This document shows, one piece after another, positions 29,367-37,111 of a stretch of DNA of 64,000 bases (positions are counted from its first letter, which is position 1; each line of letters starts with the position of its first letter). Under the pieces are notes generated by a model. It was not told the DNA's origin, ran no database searches, and saw nothing but the letters and a program-made list of their open reading frames with translations. The stretch is taken from the NCBI RefSeq assembly GCF_002209485.1, contig NZ_NJIX01000009.1, forward strand, positions 1-64,000, in the 5' to 3' direction. Made by a program: the position numbers and the translations under genes. Source of the stretch: Achromobacter sp. HZ34 (GTDB taxonomy: Bacteria > Pseudomonadota > Gammaproteobacteria > Burkholderiales > Burkholderiaceae_B).

Positions 29367-30383
29367 ATGAGCGCGGTAATGGATAATAATGTGCCAGTTT
29401 CGTCCGCAGAGCCGGGTCTGACGGCCCAAGGCACACCTTCCCCCATGAAGCAAAATTCAAACGCGCTGATGGATGCGCTATTCCGCAATCTCACGCGCCT
29501 GTTCGCCTTCCTGGTTTTCAGCCTGTTGGCGGCGGTGCTCATCTCGCTCATCTACGGTAGCCGGGAATCGATAGCCAAATGGGGCCTGTCGTTCCTGTGG
29601 ACCAATGACTGGGATCCCAACAAGCAGATCTTCGGCGCCGTGGTGCCCATCCTGGGCACCCTGGCCACGTCGGCGATCGCGCTGATCATCGCGGTGCCCG
29701 TGTCCTTCGGCATCGCCATTTTCCTGACCGAACTGTCGCCGCGCTGGCTGCGTCGCCCGCTGGGCACCGCGGTGGAAATGCTGGCGGCCATTCCGTCCAT
29801 CATCTACGGCATGTGGGGCCTGTTCGTCTTCGTGCCGGTGTTCCAGGAATATGTACAGCCCGGCCTCATCGAAGTCCTGGGCAGCTTGCCGCTGATCGGC
29901 AGCTGGTTCGCCGGCCCGCCCTTCGGTATCGGTATCTTCACCGCCGGCCTCATCCTGTCCATCATGATCACGCCCTTCATCACCGCGGTGATGCGCGACG
30001 TGTTCGAGCTGGTGCCCCCGATGCTCAAGGAATCGGCCTACGGCCTGGGCAGCACCACCTGGGAAGTGATGTGGAAAGTGGTGTTGCCCTTCACCAAGAA
30101 CGGTGTGATCGGTGGCGTCATGCTGGGCCTGGGCCGCGCCCTGGGCGAGACCATGGCGGTGACGTTCGTGATCGGTAACGCTTTCCGCTGGACCGGATCG
30201 CTGTTCTCGCCGGGCAACTCCATCGCTTCGTCGCTGGCCAACGAGTTCAACGAGGCGGCCGGTTTGCAGAAGTCCGCCTTGCTGGAACTGGGCCTGGTGC
30301 TGTTCATCATCACCACCATCGTGCTGGCGCTGTCCAAAATGCTGCTGCTGCGCCTGTCGCAGAGCGAAGGCAAGAAGAGCTGA
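29367..30383 (+). CDS. pstC: Phosphate ABC transporter permease PstC
   Basis: 338 residues with about six membrane helices after a ~45-residue polar N-terminus. Family motifs are [45 protein letters not shown] and the cytoplasmic loop [19 protein letters not shown], with [18 protein letters not shown] near the end. AAGGA lies about 10 nt upstream of the ATG. It pairs with PstA in the membrane channel. Confidence 0.96.
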   Translation: MSAVMDNNVPVSSAEPGLTAQGTPSPMKQNSNALMDALFRNLTRLFAFLVFSLLAAVLISLIYGSRESIAKWGLSFLWTNDWDPNKQIFGAVVPILGTLATSAIALIIAVPVSFGIAIFLTELSPRWLRRPLGTAVEMLAAIPSIIYGMWGLFVFVPVFQEYVQPGLIEVLGSLPLIGSWFAGPPFGIGIFTAGLILSIMITPFITAVMRDVFELVPPMLKESAYGLGSTTWEVMWKVVLPFTKNGVIGGVMLGLGRALGETMAVTFVIGNAFRWTGSLFSPGNSIASSLANEFNEAAGLQKSALLELGLVLFIITTIVLALSKMLLLRLSQSEGKKS

Positions 30384-30397
30384 GGAATAGAAAAGCC

Positions 30398-31255
30398 ATG
30401 GCCACCTCCGTACTCAATATGCAGAACTCGGTCTACCGCCGCCGTAACGTGGTGAACAAGGTCATGCTGACCTTGTCCATGGCGGCGCTGGGATTCGGCC
30501 TGTTCTGGTTGTTCTGGATCATCATCACCCTGCTCACCAAGGGTGGCGGTGCCTTGTCCTACACGCTGTTCACTGAAATCACGCCGCCGCCGGGACAGGC
30601 GGGCGGACTGATGAACGCCATCTTCGGCAGCTTGATGATGGTGGGTGCCGGCACGCTGATCGGTACGCCGGTCGGTATCCTGGCGGGCACGTACCTGGCC
30701 GAATACGGCCAGCGCGGCTGGCTGGCGCCGGCCACGCGCTTCCTCAACGACGTGCTGCTGTCGGCCCCGTCCATCATCATCGGCCTGTTCATCTATGCCG
30801 TGTACGTGGCGCAGGTAGGCCATTACTCCGGTTGGGCCGGCGCCATCGCGCTGGCCATCCTGGTGGTGCCGGTGGTCGTGCGTACGACCGACAACATGCT
30901 GCTGCTGGTGCCCAACGGCCTGCGCGAGGCAACCGCCGCGCTGGGCTGCCCCAAGTGGCGCATGGTCACCATGATCTGCTACCGCGCCGCTCGCTCGGGC
31001 ATCATGACCGGCGTGCTGCTGGCCATCGCCCGTATCTCCGGTGAAACCGCGCCGCTGCTGTTCACGGCGCTGTCCAACCAGTTCATGTCGATGAATATGA
31101 ACGCGCCGATGTCCAACCTGCCGGTGGTGATCTATCAATACGCCGCCAGCCCGTTCAAGGAATGGAACAACCTGGCCTGGGCCGGGGCGACGCTGATCAC
31201 GTTGGTGGTGCTGGCCATCAACATCATCGCCCGCAACATGTTCCGCAAGCACTGA
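30398..31255 (+). CDS. pstA: Phosphate ABC transporter permease PstA
   Basis: 285 residues, six predicted helices. Visible motifs are [35 protein letters not shown], the EAA-like loop [19 protein letters not shown] and [17 protein letters not shown]. It starts 14 nt after pstC with GAGGAA as ribosome site, and forms the transport channel with PstC. Confidence 0.96.
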   Translation: MATSVLNMQNSVYRRRNVVNKVMLTLSMAALGFGLFWLFWIIITLLTKGGGALSYTLFTEITPPPGQAGGLMNAIFGSLMMVGAGTLIGTPVGILAGTYLAEYGQRGWLAPATRFLNDVLLSAPSIIIGLFIYAVYVAQVGHYSGWAGAIALAILVVPVVVRTTDNMLLLVPNGLREATAALGCPKWRMVTMICYRAARSGIMTGVLLAIARISGETAPLLFTALSNQFMSMNMNAPMSNLPVVIYQYAASPFKEWNNLAWAGATLITLVVLAINIIARNMFRKH

Positions 31256-31311
31256 ACCGCGCGTATTGAACTCATACTGCCGCGCCCGATGCGCGGCATT
31301 CGGGAAACGAA

Positions 31312-32085
31312 ATGGAAAAGAACGCTACCCTGGCCTCGAAGATCGAGGTGAAGAACCTGAACTTCTACTACGGCAAGTTCCATGCGATCCGCAATGTGAA
31401 CATGTCGATCCGCGAGAAGAAGGTCACCGCCTTCATCGGCCCGTCGGGCTGCGGCAAGTCGACGCTGCTGCGCACGTTCAACCGCATGTTCGAGTTGTAT
31501 CCGGGCCAGCGCGCTGAAGGCGAAATCATGATCGACGGTGAGAACCTGCTGACCACCAAGACGGATATCTCGCTGATCCGCGCCAAGGTGGGCATGGTGT
31601 TCCAGAAGCCGACGCCGTTCCCGATGAGCATCTATGACAACATCGCCTTCGGCGTGCGTCTGTTCGAAAAGCTCAGCAAGGGCGAGATGGACGAGCGCGT
31701 GGAATGGGCGCTGTCCAAGGCGGCGCTGTGGAACGAAGTGAAGGACAAGATCCACCAGAGCGGCAGCAGCCTGTCGGGCGGGCAGCAACAGCGTCTGTGC
31801 ATCGCGCGCGGCGTGGCGATCAAGCCGGAAGTGCTGCTGCTGGACGAGCCCTGCTCGGCGCTGGATCCCATCTCCACCGCCAAGGTGGAAGAGCTGATCG
31901 CCGAACTGAAGAACGACTACACCGTGGTCATCGTGACGCACAATATGCAGCAGGCGGCGCGTTGCTCGGACTTCACCGCTTATATGTACCTGGGCGAACT
32001 GATGGAATTCGGTGAAACCGACCAGATCTTCGTCAAGCCCAAGCGCAAGGAAACGGAAGACTACATTACCGGCCGCTTCGGTTGA
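31312..32085 (+). CDS. pstB: Phosphate ABC transporter ATP-binding protein PstB
   Basis: 257 residues. Walker [10 protein letters not shown] is at about residues 43-51, the Pst-specific Q-loop [17 protein letters not shown] follows, the signature is [13 protein letters not shown] and Walker [14 protein letters not shown], with the switch His in [13 protein letters not shown]. It is the last gene of the operon and is closed by a strong terminator; phoU, often next, is absent from this position. Confidence 0.97.
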   Translation: MEKNATLASKIEVKNLNFYYGKFHAIRNVNMSIREKKVTAFIGPSGCGKSTLLRTFNRMFELYPGQRAEGEIMIDGENLLTTKTDISLIRAKVGMVFQKPTPFPMSIYDNIAFGVRLFEKLSKGEMDERVEWALSKAALWNEVKDKIHQSGSSLSGGQQQRLCIARGVAIKPEVLLLDEPCSALDPISTAKVEELIAELKNDYTVVIVTHNMQQAARCSDFTAYMYLGELMEFGETDQIFVKPKRKETEDYITGRFG

Positions 32086-32130
32086 GGATGTGACGGGGCG
32101 TCCCGGACTGGCGTCCCGGGCAGGCAAGAG

Positions 32131-32159
32131 AACGGCGCGTATATCGCGCCGTTTTTTTT
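32131..32159 (+). terminator. Intrinsic terminator of the pst operon
   Basis: aacggcgcg (32131-32139) pairs perfectly with cgcgccgtt (32145-32153) around tatat and continues into a run of eight T. Confidence 0.92.
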
Positions 32160-32337
32160 CGCCTGCGTTTCATGTGCGTGCGCGGGGCGCGCTGGCCGGC
32201 CGACCACCACTGCGCCGGCCGCAGGTTGATAATGGGGACGCGTTAATTCGGCCAAACTATGAGTTAACGGCCACGATTTCGCCCAATTAAGGGCTGAAGC
32301 CGTTTTGACCGGGGTATTCCGGCCGTTTTTGTAGCCT

Positions 32338-32364
32338 TTGACTGGCGGGGCGGCTGACTAGAAT
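32338..32364 (+). promoter_or_regulatory. Candidate sigma-70 promoter of the MotAB-like pair
   Basis: TTGACT (32338-32343) and TAGAAT (32359-32364), five of six at each box, but with a short 15-nt spacer. It is followed by an inverted repeat (ccgggtctcgtg ... cacgggacccgg) that could be an operator or a 5' hairpin. It does not look like a sigma-28 flagellar promoter. Confidence 0.45.
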
Positions 32365-32441
32365 GGCCGGGTCTCGTGTTCCTCACGGGACCCGGCAGGC
32401 CCGGAGGCCTGGTCCGGCCGCCTCTTTAACGGCCCGTATTC

Positions 32442-33443
32442 ATGAATTCCTCGACCCTGATCGGTATTGGCGTCGCCCTGGCGATGCTGGCTGCCGCAAT
32501 CTTCGGCTCGGCGCCCAGCGCCCTGGCCTTCGTCAACCTGCCCGGCCTGGGCATCGTGCTGGGCGGCACCATCGCCGCCTTGTTCATCGGCTATCCGATG
32601 GCTGAAGTCCGTCGTATTCCCCAGCTGCTGCGCACGGTCTTCCGCAACGAGAAAGTCGACTCGCAGCGCGACATCGACGAGCTGGTGACGCTGGCCCACA
32701 GCTGGGCCGGTTCCGACGTCCACAACGTCGAACGCGAACTGCAGAAGGTCACCAATCCGTTTCTGCGCACTGGTGTGCAGCTGATCATCGACAACACCCC
32801 GGAAGAGCAGATCGTCGAGCTGCTGCAGTGGCGTATCGCCCGCATGCGGGCGCGTGAGCAGGCCGAGGCCCAGATGTTCCGTACCGTGGCCAGCTTCGCG
32901 CCGGCCTTCGGCATGCTGGCCACGCTGATCGGCCTGGTCAACCTGATGACGGTGCTGGGTTCGCAAGGCATGGATGTCATCGGCAAGCAGATGGCGATTG
33001 CCCTGATCGCCACGTTCTACGGCATCCTCATCGCCAACCTGATCTGCAAGCCCATCGCCATCAAGCTGGAACGCCGCACCGAGCAGCGCCTGATCCTGAT
33101 GAATATGGTGCTGCAAGGCATCTCCATGATGTGCGAGCGGCGTGGCCCGGCCATGGTGCGCGAGACCTTGAATTCCTTCATGGAACATGTGGAAGACGAG
33201 ATCCGTGAACAGCCCGCTGGCCGCGCTTCGTCCAACCGTACCGACAAGCGCGCTGCCGCTGCCGCGAGCGGTTCCAGCCGCACGGCGCCTTCCGTGGCGC
33301 CGACCTCGGCCCGTGCCTCCGCGCCGGTGGCGGGTGGCGTGGGCTCGGTCGCTAGCGCTGCGCGTGGCAATCCGGAGGCGCGTGCCGCCGCCGCCGCCAC
33401 CTTCGAGGCCGCGCTGCGTAACCGCGCCTCGTCGCGGTCCTGA
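32442..33443 (+). CDS. MotA/PomA-like stator protein
   Basis: 333 residues. The first ~260 follow MotA/PomA: IGIGVALAMLAAAIFG, the short loop GLGIVLGGTIAALFIGYP, a large cytoplasmic part, and the paired helices RTVASFAPAFGMLATLIGLVNLM and QMAIALIATFYGILIANLICKPIAIKLE, including the conserved proline that couples ion flow to the motor. The last ~75 residues are an Ala/Ser-rich, probably disordered tail that is not part of the family. It is followed after 23 nt by a MotB-like partner. No other motility gene is in the window, so flagellar use is not proven. Confidence 0.83.
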   Translation: MNSSTLIGIGVALAMLAAAIFGSAPSALAFVNLPGLGIVLGGTIAALFIGYPMAEVRRIPQLLRTVFRNEKVDSQRDIDELVTLAHSWAGSDVHNVERELQKVTNPFLRTGVQLIIDNTPEEQIVELLQWRIARMRAREQAEAQMFRTVASFAPAFGMLATLIGLVNLMTVLGSQGMDVIGKQMAIALIATFYGILIANLICKPIAIKLERRTEQRLILMNMVLQGISMMCERRGPAMVRETLNSFMEHVEDEIREQPAGRASSNRTDKRAAAAASGSSRTAPSVAPTSARASAPVAGGVGSVASAARGNPEARAAAAATFEAALRNRASSRS

Positions 33444-33466
33444 TCTCCAGCGTATTCGTCAGTTCC

Positions 33467-34348
33467 ATGGCTACTACCCAATCCCGCGCGTCCTGGATCG
33501 ACATTGCCGCCCGCAACAAGGCGGCGGTCGAACGCCAGCAGCGCGAGCGGACCAAGAGCGTGCGGCGCAATCGCTATGAGCGGTGGCACGTGCAGGAAAC
33601 GCTGGATCGCGAGCCGGACAACTGGCTGATGACGTATCTGGACCTCATCACGCTGCTGTTGGCCCTGTTCGTGGTGATGCTGGCGCTGACGCGCCTGGGA
33701 CCGGGCATGGCCGCCCATCCACCCCAGGTGGCCAACGGCGTCAGCCTGGCCAAGATGCCGGCCCGGGCGGTGGAGGATTGGGAGAAGAACATGCCGGTGA
33801 TCCCGGCCGTATGGGCGACGCAGCCCGATCCCGTGCCTGCCGTGCCGCCCGCGACCGCGCCCACCGATCCGCTGGAACCGGCCAAGGCCGCGCCGGTGAA
33901 GATGCCGACCGCGGAAGAACTGGGACTGAAGGACCTGGGCAAGTCGGTGAACGTCACCATCAATCGCCAGTCGGTCAGTTTCCGTATCAGCAATGAGTTG
34001 CTGTTCACGTCGGGACAGGCAACCTTGAGTCCCGAGGGCATTCCCTTGATCAAGAAGCTGGCCGAGGTCATCAACCACAGCAAGTATCCGCTGTCGGTGG
34101 AAGGGCATAGCGACAACGTGCCCATACTGACGCGGCAATTCGCGTCGAACTGGGACCTGTCGACCAGCCGGGCTACGTCGGTGCTGCGCGAGCTGGTGCG
34201 CGACGGCGTCGATCCCATGCGCCTGCGTGCCATCGGGTATGCGGACACCATGCCCCTGGAAGCCAACGACACCGCGGCCGGCCGCGCGGCGAACCGCCGG
34301 GTGGAGTTGATCATGCGCATCGATCCGAAGGCACCGACGGAGCAGTAG
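33467..34348 (+). CDS. MotB-like stator protein with OmpA/peptidoglycan-binding domain
   Basis: 293 residues. A ~50-residue basic N-terminus leads to a single membrane helix that carries the expected ion-binding aspartate, Asp59, in WLMTYLDLITLLLALFVVML. After a Pro-rich linker, residues ~180-285 form an OmpA-type domain (LLFTSGQATLSPEG, VEGHSDNVP, LRAIGYADT, AANRRVELIM) that anchors to peptidoglycan. With the preceding gene it should form an ion-driven stator complex. The N-terminus before the helix is longer than in classic MotB. Confidence 0.85.
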   Translation: MATTQSRASWIDIAARNKAAVERQQRERTKSVRRNRYERWHVQETLDREPDNWLMTYLDLITLLLALFVVMLALTRLGPGMAAHPPQVANGVSLAKMPARAVEDWEKNMPVIPAVWATQPDPVPAVPPATAPTDPLEPAKAAPVKMPTAEELGLKDLGKSVNVTINRQSVSFRISNELLFTSGQATLSPEGIPLIKKLAEVINHSKYPLSVEGHSDNVPILTRQFASNWDLSTSRATSVLRELVRDGVDPMRLRAIGYADTMPLEANDTAAGRAANRRVELIMRIDPKAPTEQ

Positions 34349-34416
34349 GCGCGACGAGGGCCGCGCTCGAGGATGCGGGGCTTGCTGCCAGGGCTCGCGC
34401 AGAGACTTGCAAGAAT

Positions 34417-34444
34417 GGGTCTTCCGAAAGGAAGGCCCTTTTTT
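34417..34444 (+). terminator. Intrinsic terminator of the MotAB-like pair
   Basis: gggtcttcc (34417-34425) pairs with ggaaggccc (34430-34438; one G-T pair) closing a GAAA tetraloop, followed by six T. Confidence 0.9.
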
Positions 34445-34514
34445 ATTGCCGCTGTTTGCGGCCGATTGCATCTGACGAAAAAACCGACGGAGGCGACTGA
34501 AAACTCCGGGGCTT

Positions 34515-34548
34515 TCGTCATTGGGGTGTCCCTGTCGATCTTTAAAGT
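34515..34548 (+). promoter_or_regulatory. Candidate Pho box and -10 of the phosphodiesterase-like lipoprotein gene
   Basis: tcgtcat-tggg-gtgtccc (34515-34532) has the 7-4-7 layout with 5 of 7 matches in each half, and TAAAGT (34543-34548) lies 10 nt downstream, the same spacing as at ppk and pstS. The match is weaker than those two. Confidence 0.5.
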
Positions 34549-34585
34549 CGCTGAACACTCTCCACTCGGACTGACAGACGGCCGT

Positions 34586-36841
34586 ATGAAACCCCTCATC
34601 CAAGCACTGCAAGAAAAATACCAGGCCCGTAGCGGGCGATCGGGACGCACGGTTGCCCTTTGCCTGTCCCTGTCCCTTTCCCTGGCCGTGGCGACCGCGC
34701 TGGGCGGCTGCTCCGATGGTTCGGATTCGTCGGACGCCGACGATGCCGTGACTGCGCCGAATACACCCCCGACGGACAGCGGCCCCGCCACCGATACGCC
34801 CGCGGCCGGCGCCAGCCGGGCGCTGATCGTCGGCCTGGACGGCGTTACCTATAACGCGATACAGGCAGGGCTGGCCAATGGCACGCTGCCCAACTTCGCC
34901 AAGCTGAAGGTGTCCGTGGCCTATAGCGGCGGCATGCCCGGCGGGCAGACGCAACAGGCCAATCTGCATACCCCTGGCTGGGCGACGCTGCTTTCCGGCA
35001 ACTGGGCCAACCTGCACCAGGTCACGTCCGATGCCAGCGGTCTGGCCATCCAGGGCGGCAGTGTGTTCGAAGTCCTCAAGGCCAAGGGCACAGGGTTGAA
35101 TGGGGCTGCCGTGGCGTCCCCCAACATCGCCAGCCTGCTGGCCAGCCAGCACGACAGCAGCGCGCTCGATACGCTGCATGACTGTTCCAACACCGCCGCT
35201 GCCGACGACTGCGTGACCGAGCAGACCCTGGGGCTGATCGACGGCGCCTACACCACGGTCGTGGCGCAGTATCACGCCGCCACGGATGTGGCGCTGGGCT
35301 ATGGCACCGGCTCGTCGTCCTACGCGAACGCGGTCAGGAAACTGGACGCGGCGCTGGGCAAGCTGCTGGCTGAAACCGCGAAAAACCCCAAGGACAAATG
35401 GCTGGTGGTGTTGACGTCGGCCTACGGGCTCGGCGTCACGGGCAGCGCCGACGGGTTGCCTCTGCTGGCTGAATCCACCACCTTCGTCGCGCTGAACCAG
35501 GGCTTGAACAATGCCGCCGGTGTCAACGCCGTCCCCCCGGCCACGCTCAGCGCCTTGTACGCCTATCCCAGCATTGCCGATGTCACGCCTACCGTGCTGG
35601 CGTATTTCAACGCCACCCCTGCAGCGGCTGCCTACACCATGTATGGCAGCCAGTTGATCGGCGACCTGGCCGTGTCGCAGTTGAACGTGGCCCTGAGCAC
35701 CAGCAATTTCAACCAGCCCACCGCCAATGCCACCGTGAGCTGGACTGCCCCGGAAACCGGCGCCATCAACGTGCTGCGCGACGGCGAGGTCATCGCCACC
35801 TTGCCCGCGGGCACGGCACGCTACGTCGACGACGGGTTGCGTGATCACATCACCAGCCTGTATCCCCAGGGCGGGACACACACGGCGGATTATGTGGTGC
35901 AAGCTGGCGCTGGGGGCGGCTTGCGTGCCATCCGATCGGCGCCGCTGTCGTACGCCCCGATCATGCCGTCGGTGAGCAATGGCCTGTTCGTCTACTACCC
36001 CATGAACAACACGTTGCCGCCCGTGGATGCCAAGGGCAATTCCACCTTGGGCCCCTTCGCCAGCGATCTCGACCCGGCAACCGGCGTCGTCGTCGATGGC
36101 CCGTTCGGCGCCAGCAGCCACGGTGTGCAGGTAAACCTGAAGTACACCAACGCCAGCAACCAGGAAGGTTACGCACTGACCTTCAATGGGCAGGCGCTGG
36201 ATCCCACCAACGCCACGGCACCGGTGTTTTCGGTGGGCTTCTGGACCCGGATTCCCCGCGATTCCTGCATCGTCGGCGGCGACTATCCGCTGGTGGGCAA
36301 CAAGAACTTCAAGTCGGGCGCCAACCCGGGCTTCGCCATGGCGATCTATGGCGTTGCCGCCGGTACCGGCTGCACGTTGCGCGTGAACTTCGGCGACAAC
36401 ACCAATCGAGCCGACTCTTCCGCCGCCGTATCCAATAATCAGTGGGTCTATGCGGCCGTGACCTTCGACGGCGTGGGCAAGACCGCCAACTGGTATGTCT
36501 ATGACCCGATACTGGGTTTGCGCACCGGCTCCTTGAACGGCGCATCGGTGGACATGGCCAAGCTGTACACGGGCACCAACGCCGTTCCCATCACCGGCAA
36601 GAACGGTTATGCCTCCTGGGGCCTGGGCACCGACGGCACCGGCCAGTATTACTTCAACCAGACGGACGCCAACCGGCCGAAGTGGAATGTCACCACGGGC
36701 GGCACCACCACGGCGACACCTTCGCGCGACTACGATGCCGCGTTCACCGAGCTGGCCTTCTGGAACCGCCTGTTGACCCCCGCTGAAGTGACGTCGATCT
36801 ATCAGTCGCAGATGCCGCTGTCGACCGTGCTGGCCCACTGA
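34586..36841 (+). CDS. Lipoprotein with a degenerate type I phosphodiesterase (alkaline-phosphatase superfamily) domain and a LamG-like domain
   Basis: 751 residues from ATG 34586; an upstream frame runs through the terminator and is not believed. A lipoprotein signal ends at ALGGC, followed by an acidic Ser/Asp linker. Residues ~80-390 follow the phosphodiesterase/nucleotide pyrophosphatase fold: LIVGLDGVTYNAI (metal Asp85) and HTPGWATLLSG (nucleophile-like Thr129). But the later metal-binding sites are changed: GH is GY (DVALGYG, Tyr239) and SDH is SAY (TSAYG, residues 278-280). Residues ~450-745 look like a LamG/concanavalin-type beta-sandwich (VFSVGFWTRI, WVYAAVTFDGVGKTANWYVY, FTELAFWNRLLTPAEV). 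Catalysis therefore looks doubtful; binding is more likely. It precedes a small lipoprotein and a phospholipase C. Confidence 0.75.
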   Translation: MKPLIQALQEKYQARSGRSGRTVALCLSLSLSLAVATALGGCSDGSDSSDADDAVTAPNTPPTDSGPATDTPAAGASRALIVGLDGVTYNAIQAGLANGTLPNFAKLKVSVAYSGGMPGGQTQQANLHTPGWATLLSGNWANLHQVTSDASGLAIQGGSVFEVLKAKGTGLNGAAVASPNIASLLASQHDSSALDTLHDCSNTAAADDCVTEQTLGLIDGAYTTVVAQYHAATDVALGYGTGSSSYANAVRKLDAALGKLLAETAKNPKDKWLVVLTSAYGLGVTGSADGLPLLAESTTFVALNQGLNNAAGVNAVPPATLSALYAYPSIADVTPTVLAYFNATPAAAAYTMYGSQLIGDLAVSQLNVALSTSNFNQPTANATVSWTAPETGAINVLRDGEVIATLPAGTARYVDDGLRDHITSLYPQGGTHTADYVVQAGAGGGLRAIRSAPLSYAPIMPSVSNGLFVYYPMNNTLPPVDAKGNSTLGPFASDLDPATGVVVDGPFGASSHGVQVNLKYTNASNQEGYALTFNGQALDPTNATAPVFSVGFWTRIPRDSCIVGGDYPLVGNKNFKSGANPGFAMAIYGVAAGTGCTLRVNFGDNTNRADSSAAVSNNQWVYAAVTFDGVGKTANWYVYDPILGLRTGSLNGASVDMAKLYTGTNAVPITGKNGYASWGLGTDGTGQYYFNQTDANRPKWNVTTGGTTTATPSRDYDAAFTELAFWNRLLTPAEVTSIYQSQMPLSTVLAH

Positions 36842-36852
36842 GGAGAGTGGCG

Positions 36853-37092
36853 ATGATGATCCTGCACGCCTTTCTGCCGCGCCGCGCCTGCCTGGCGACG
36901 GGCGCGGCTGCCCTGGCACTGTTGCTGGGCGGCTGCTTCGACTCCGGCTCCGATGACGCTGATGATGTAGCTACGGAGGTGCCAGTCGAGGTTCCTATCG
37001 TGACGCCACCCTCGGCGCCCGTGACCTCACCTGGCGACGCCTGCGACTGCGCAGTACCCGCCACCGACAAGCAGCGCTCCTGCGCTCCCTGA
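36853..37092 (+). CDS. Small Cys-containing lipoprotein, unknown function
   Basis: 79 residues from ATG 36853, with AGGAG 7 nt upstream overlapping the previous stop. The N-terminal basic/hydrophobic segment ends in the lipobox LLGGC, and the short mature part is acidic and Pro/Val-rich with three more cysteines (ACDC and SC near the end). It lies between the phosphodiesterase-like lipoprotein (11-nt gap) and the phospholipase C (19-nt gap), so it is very probably in one transcript with both. No family is recognised. Confidence 0.72.
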   Translation: MMILHAFLPRRACLATGAAALALLLGGCFDSGSDDADDVATEVPVEVPIVTPPSAPVTSPGDACDCAVPATDKQRSCAP

Positions 37093-37111
37093 CCCGAATC
37101 CGGTATCCACC

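Larger units (their letters stand above)
32086..32441. other. Intergenic region between pstB and the MotA-like gene
   Basis: 356 bp. Its left part holds the pst terminator; the middle (about 32225-32330) is relatively AT-rich; the right part holds a candidate promoter at 32338-32364 and a ccgggtctcgtg/cacgggacccgg inverted repeat near 32368-32393. No gene is seen. Confidence 0.6.

Noticed and set aside
32442-34348. Zorya-type defence system (ZorAB are MotAB-like)
   Set aside because: No ZorC, ZorD or ZorE-like genes are adjacent and the OmpA-type MotB layout is ordinary.
34373-34585. Upstream start for the phosphodiesterase-like lipoprotein
   Set aside because: The extension contains the terminator at 34417-34444 and would bury the lipoprotein signal peptide 70 residues inside.
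33017-36919. A 1300-codon minus-strand open frame opposite the stator and lipoprotein genes
   Set aside because: Same composition artefact; it crosses several genes, a terminator and a promoter on the other strand and has no recognisable domain.
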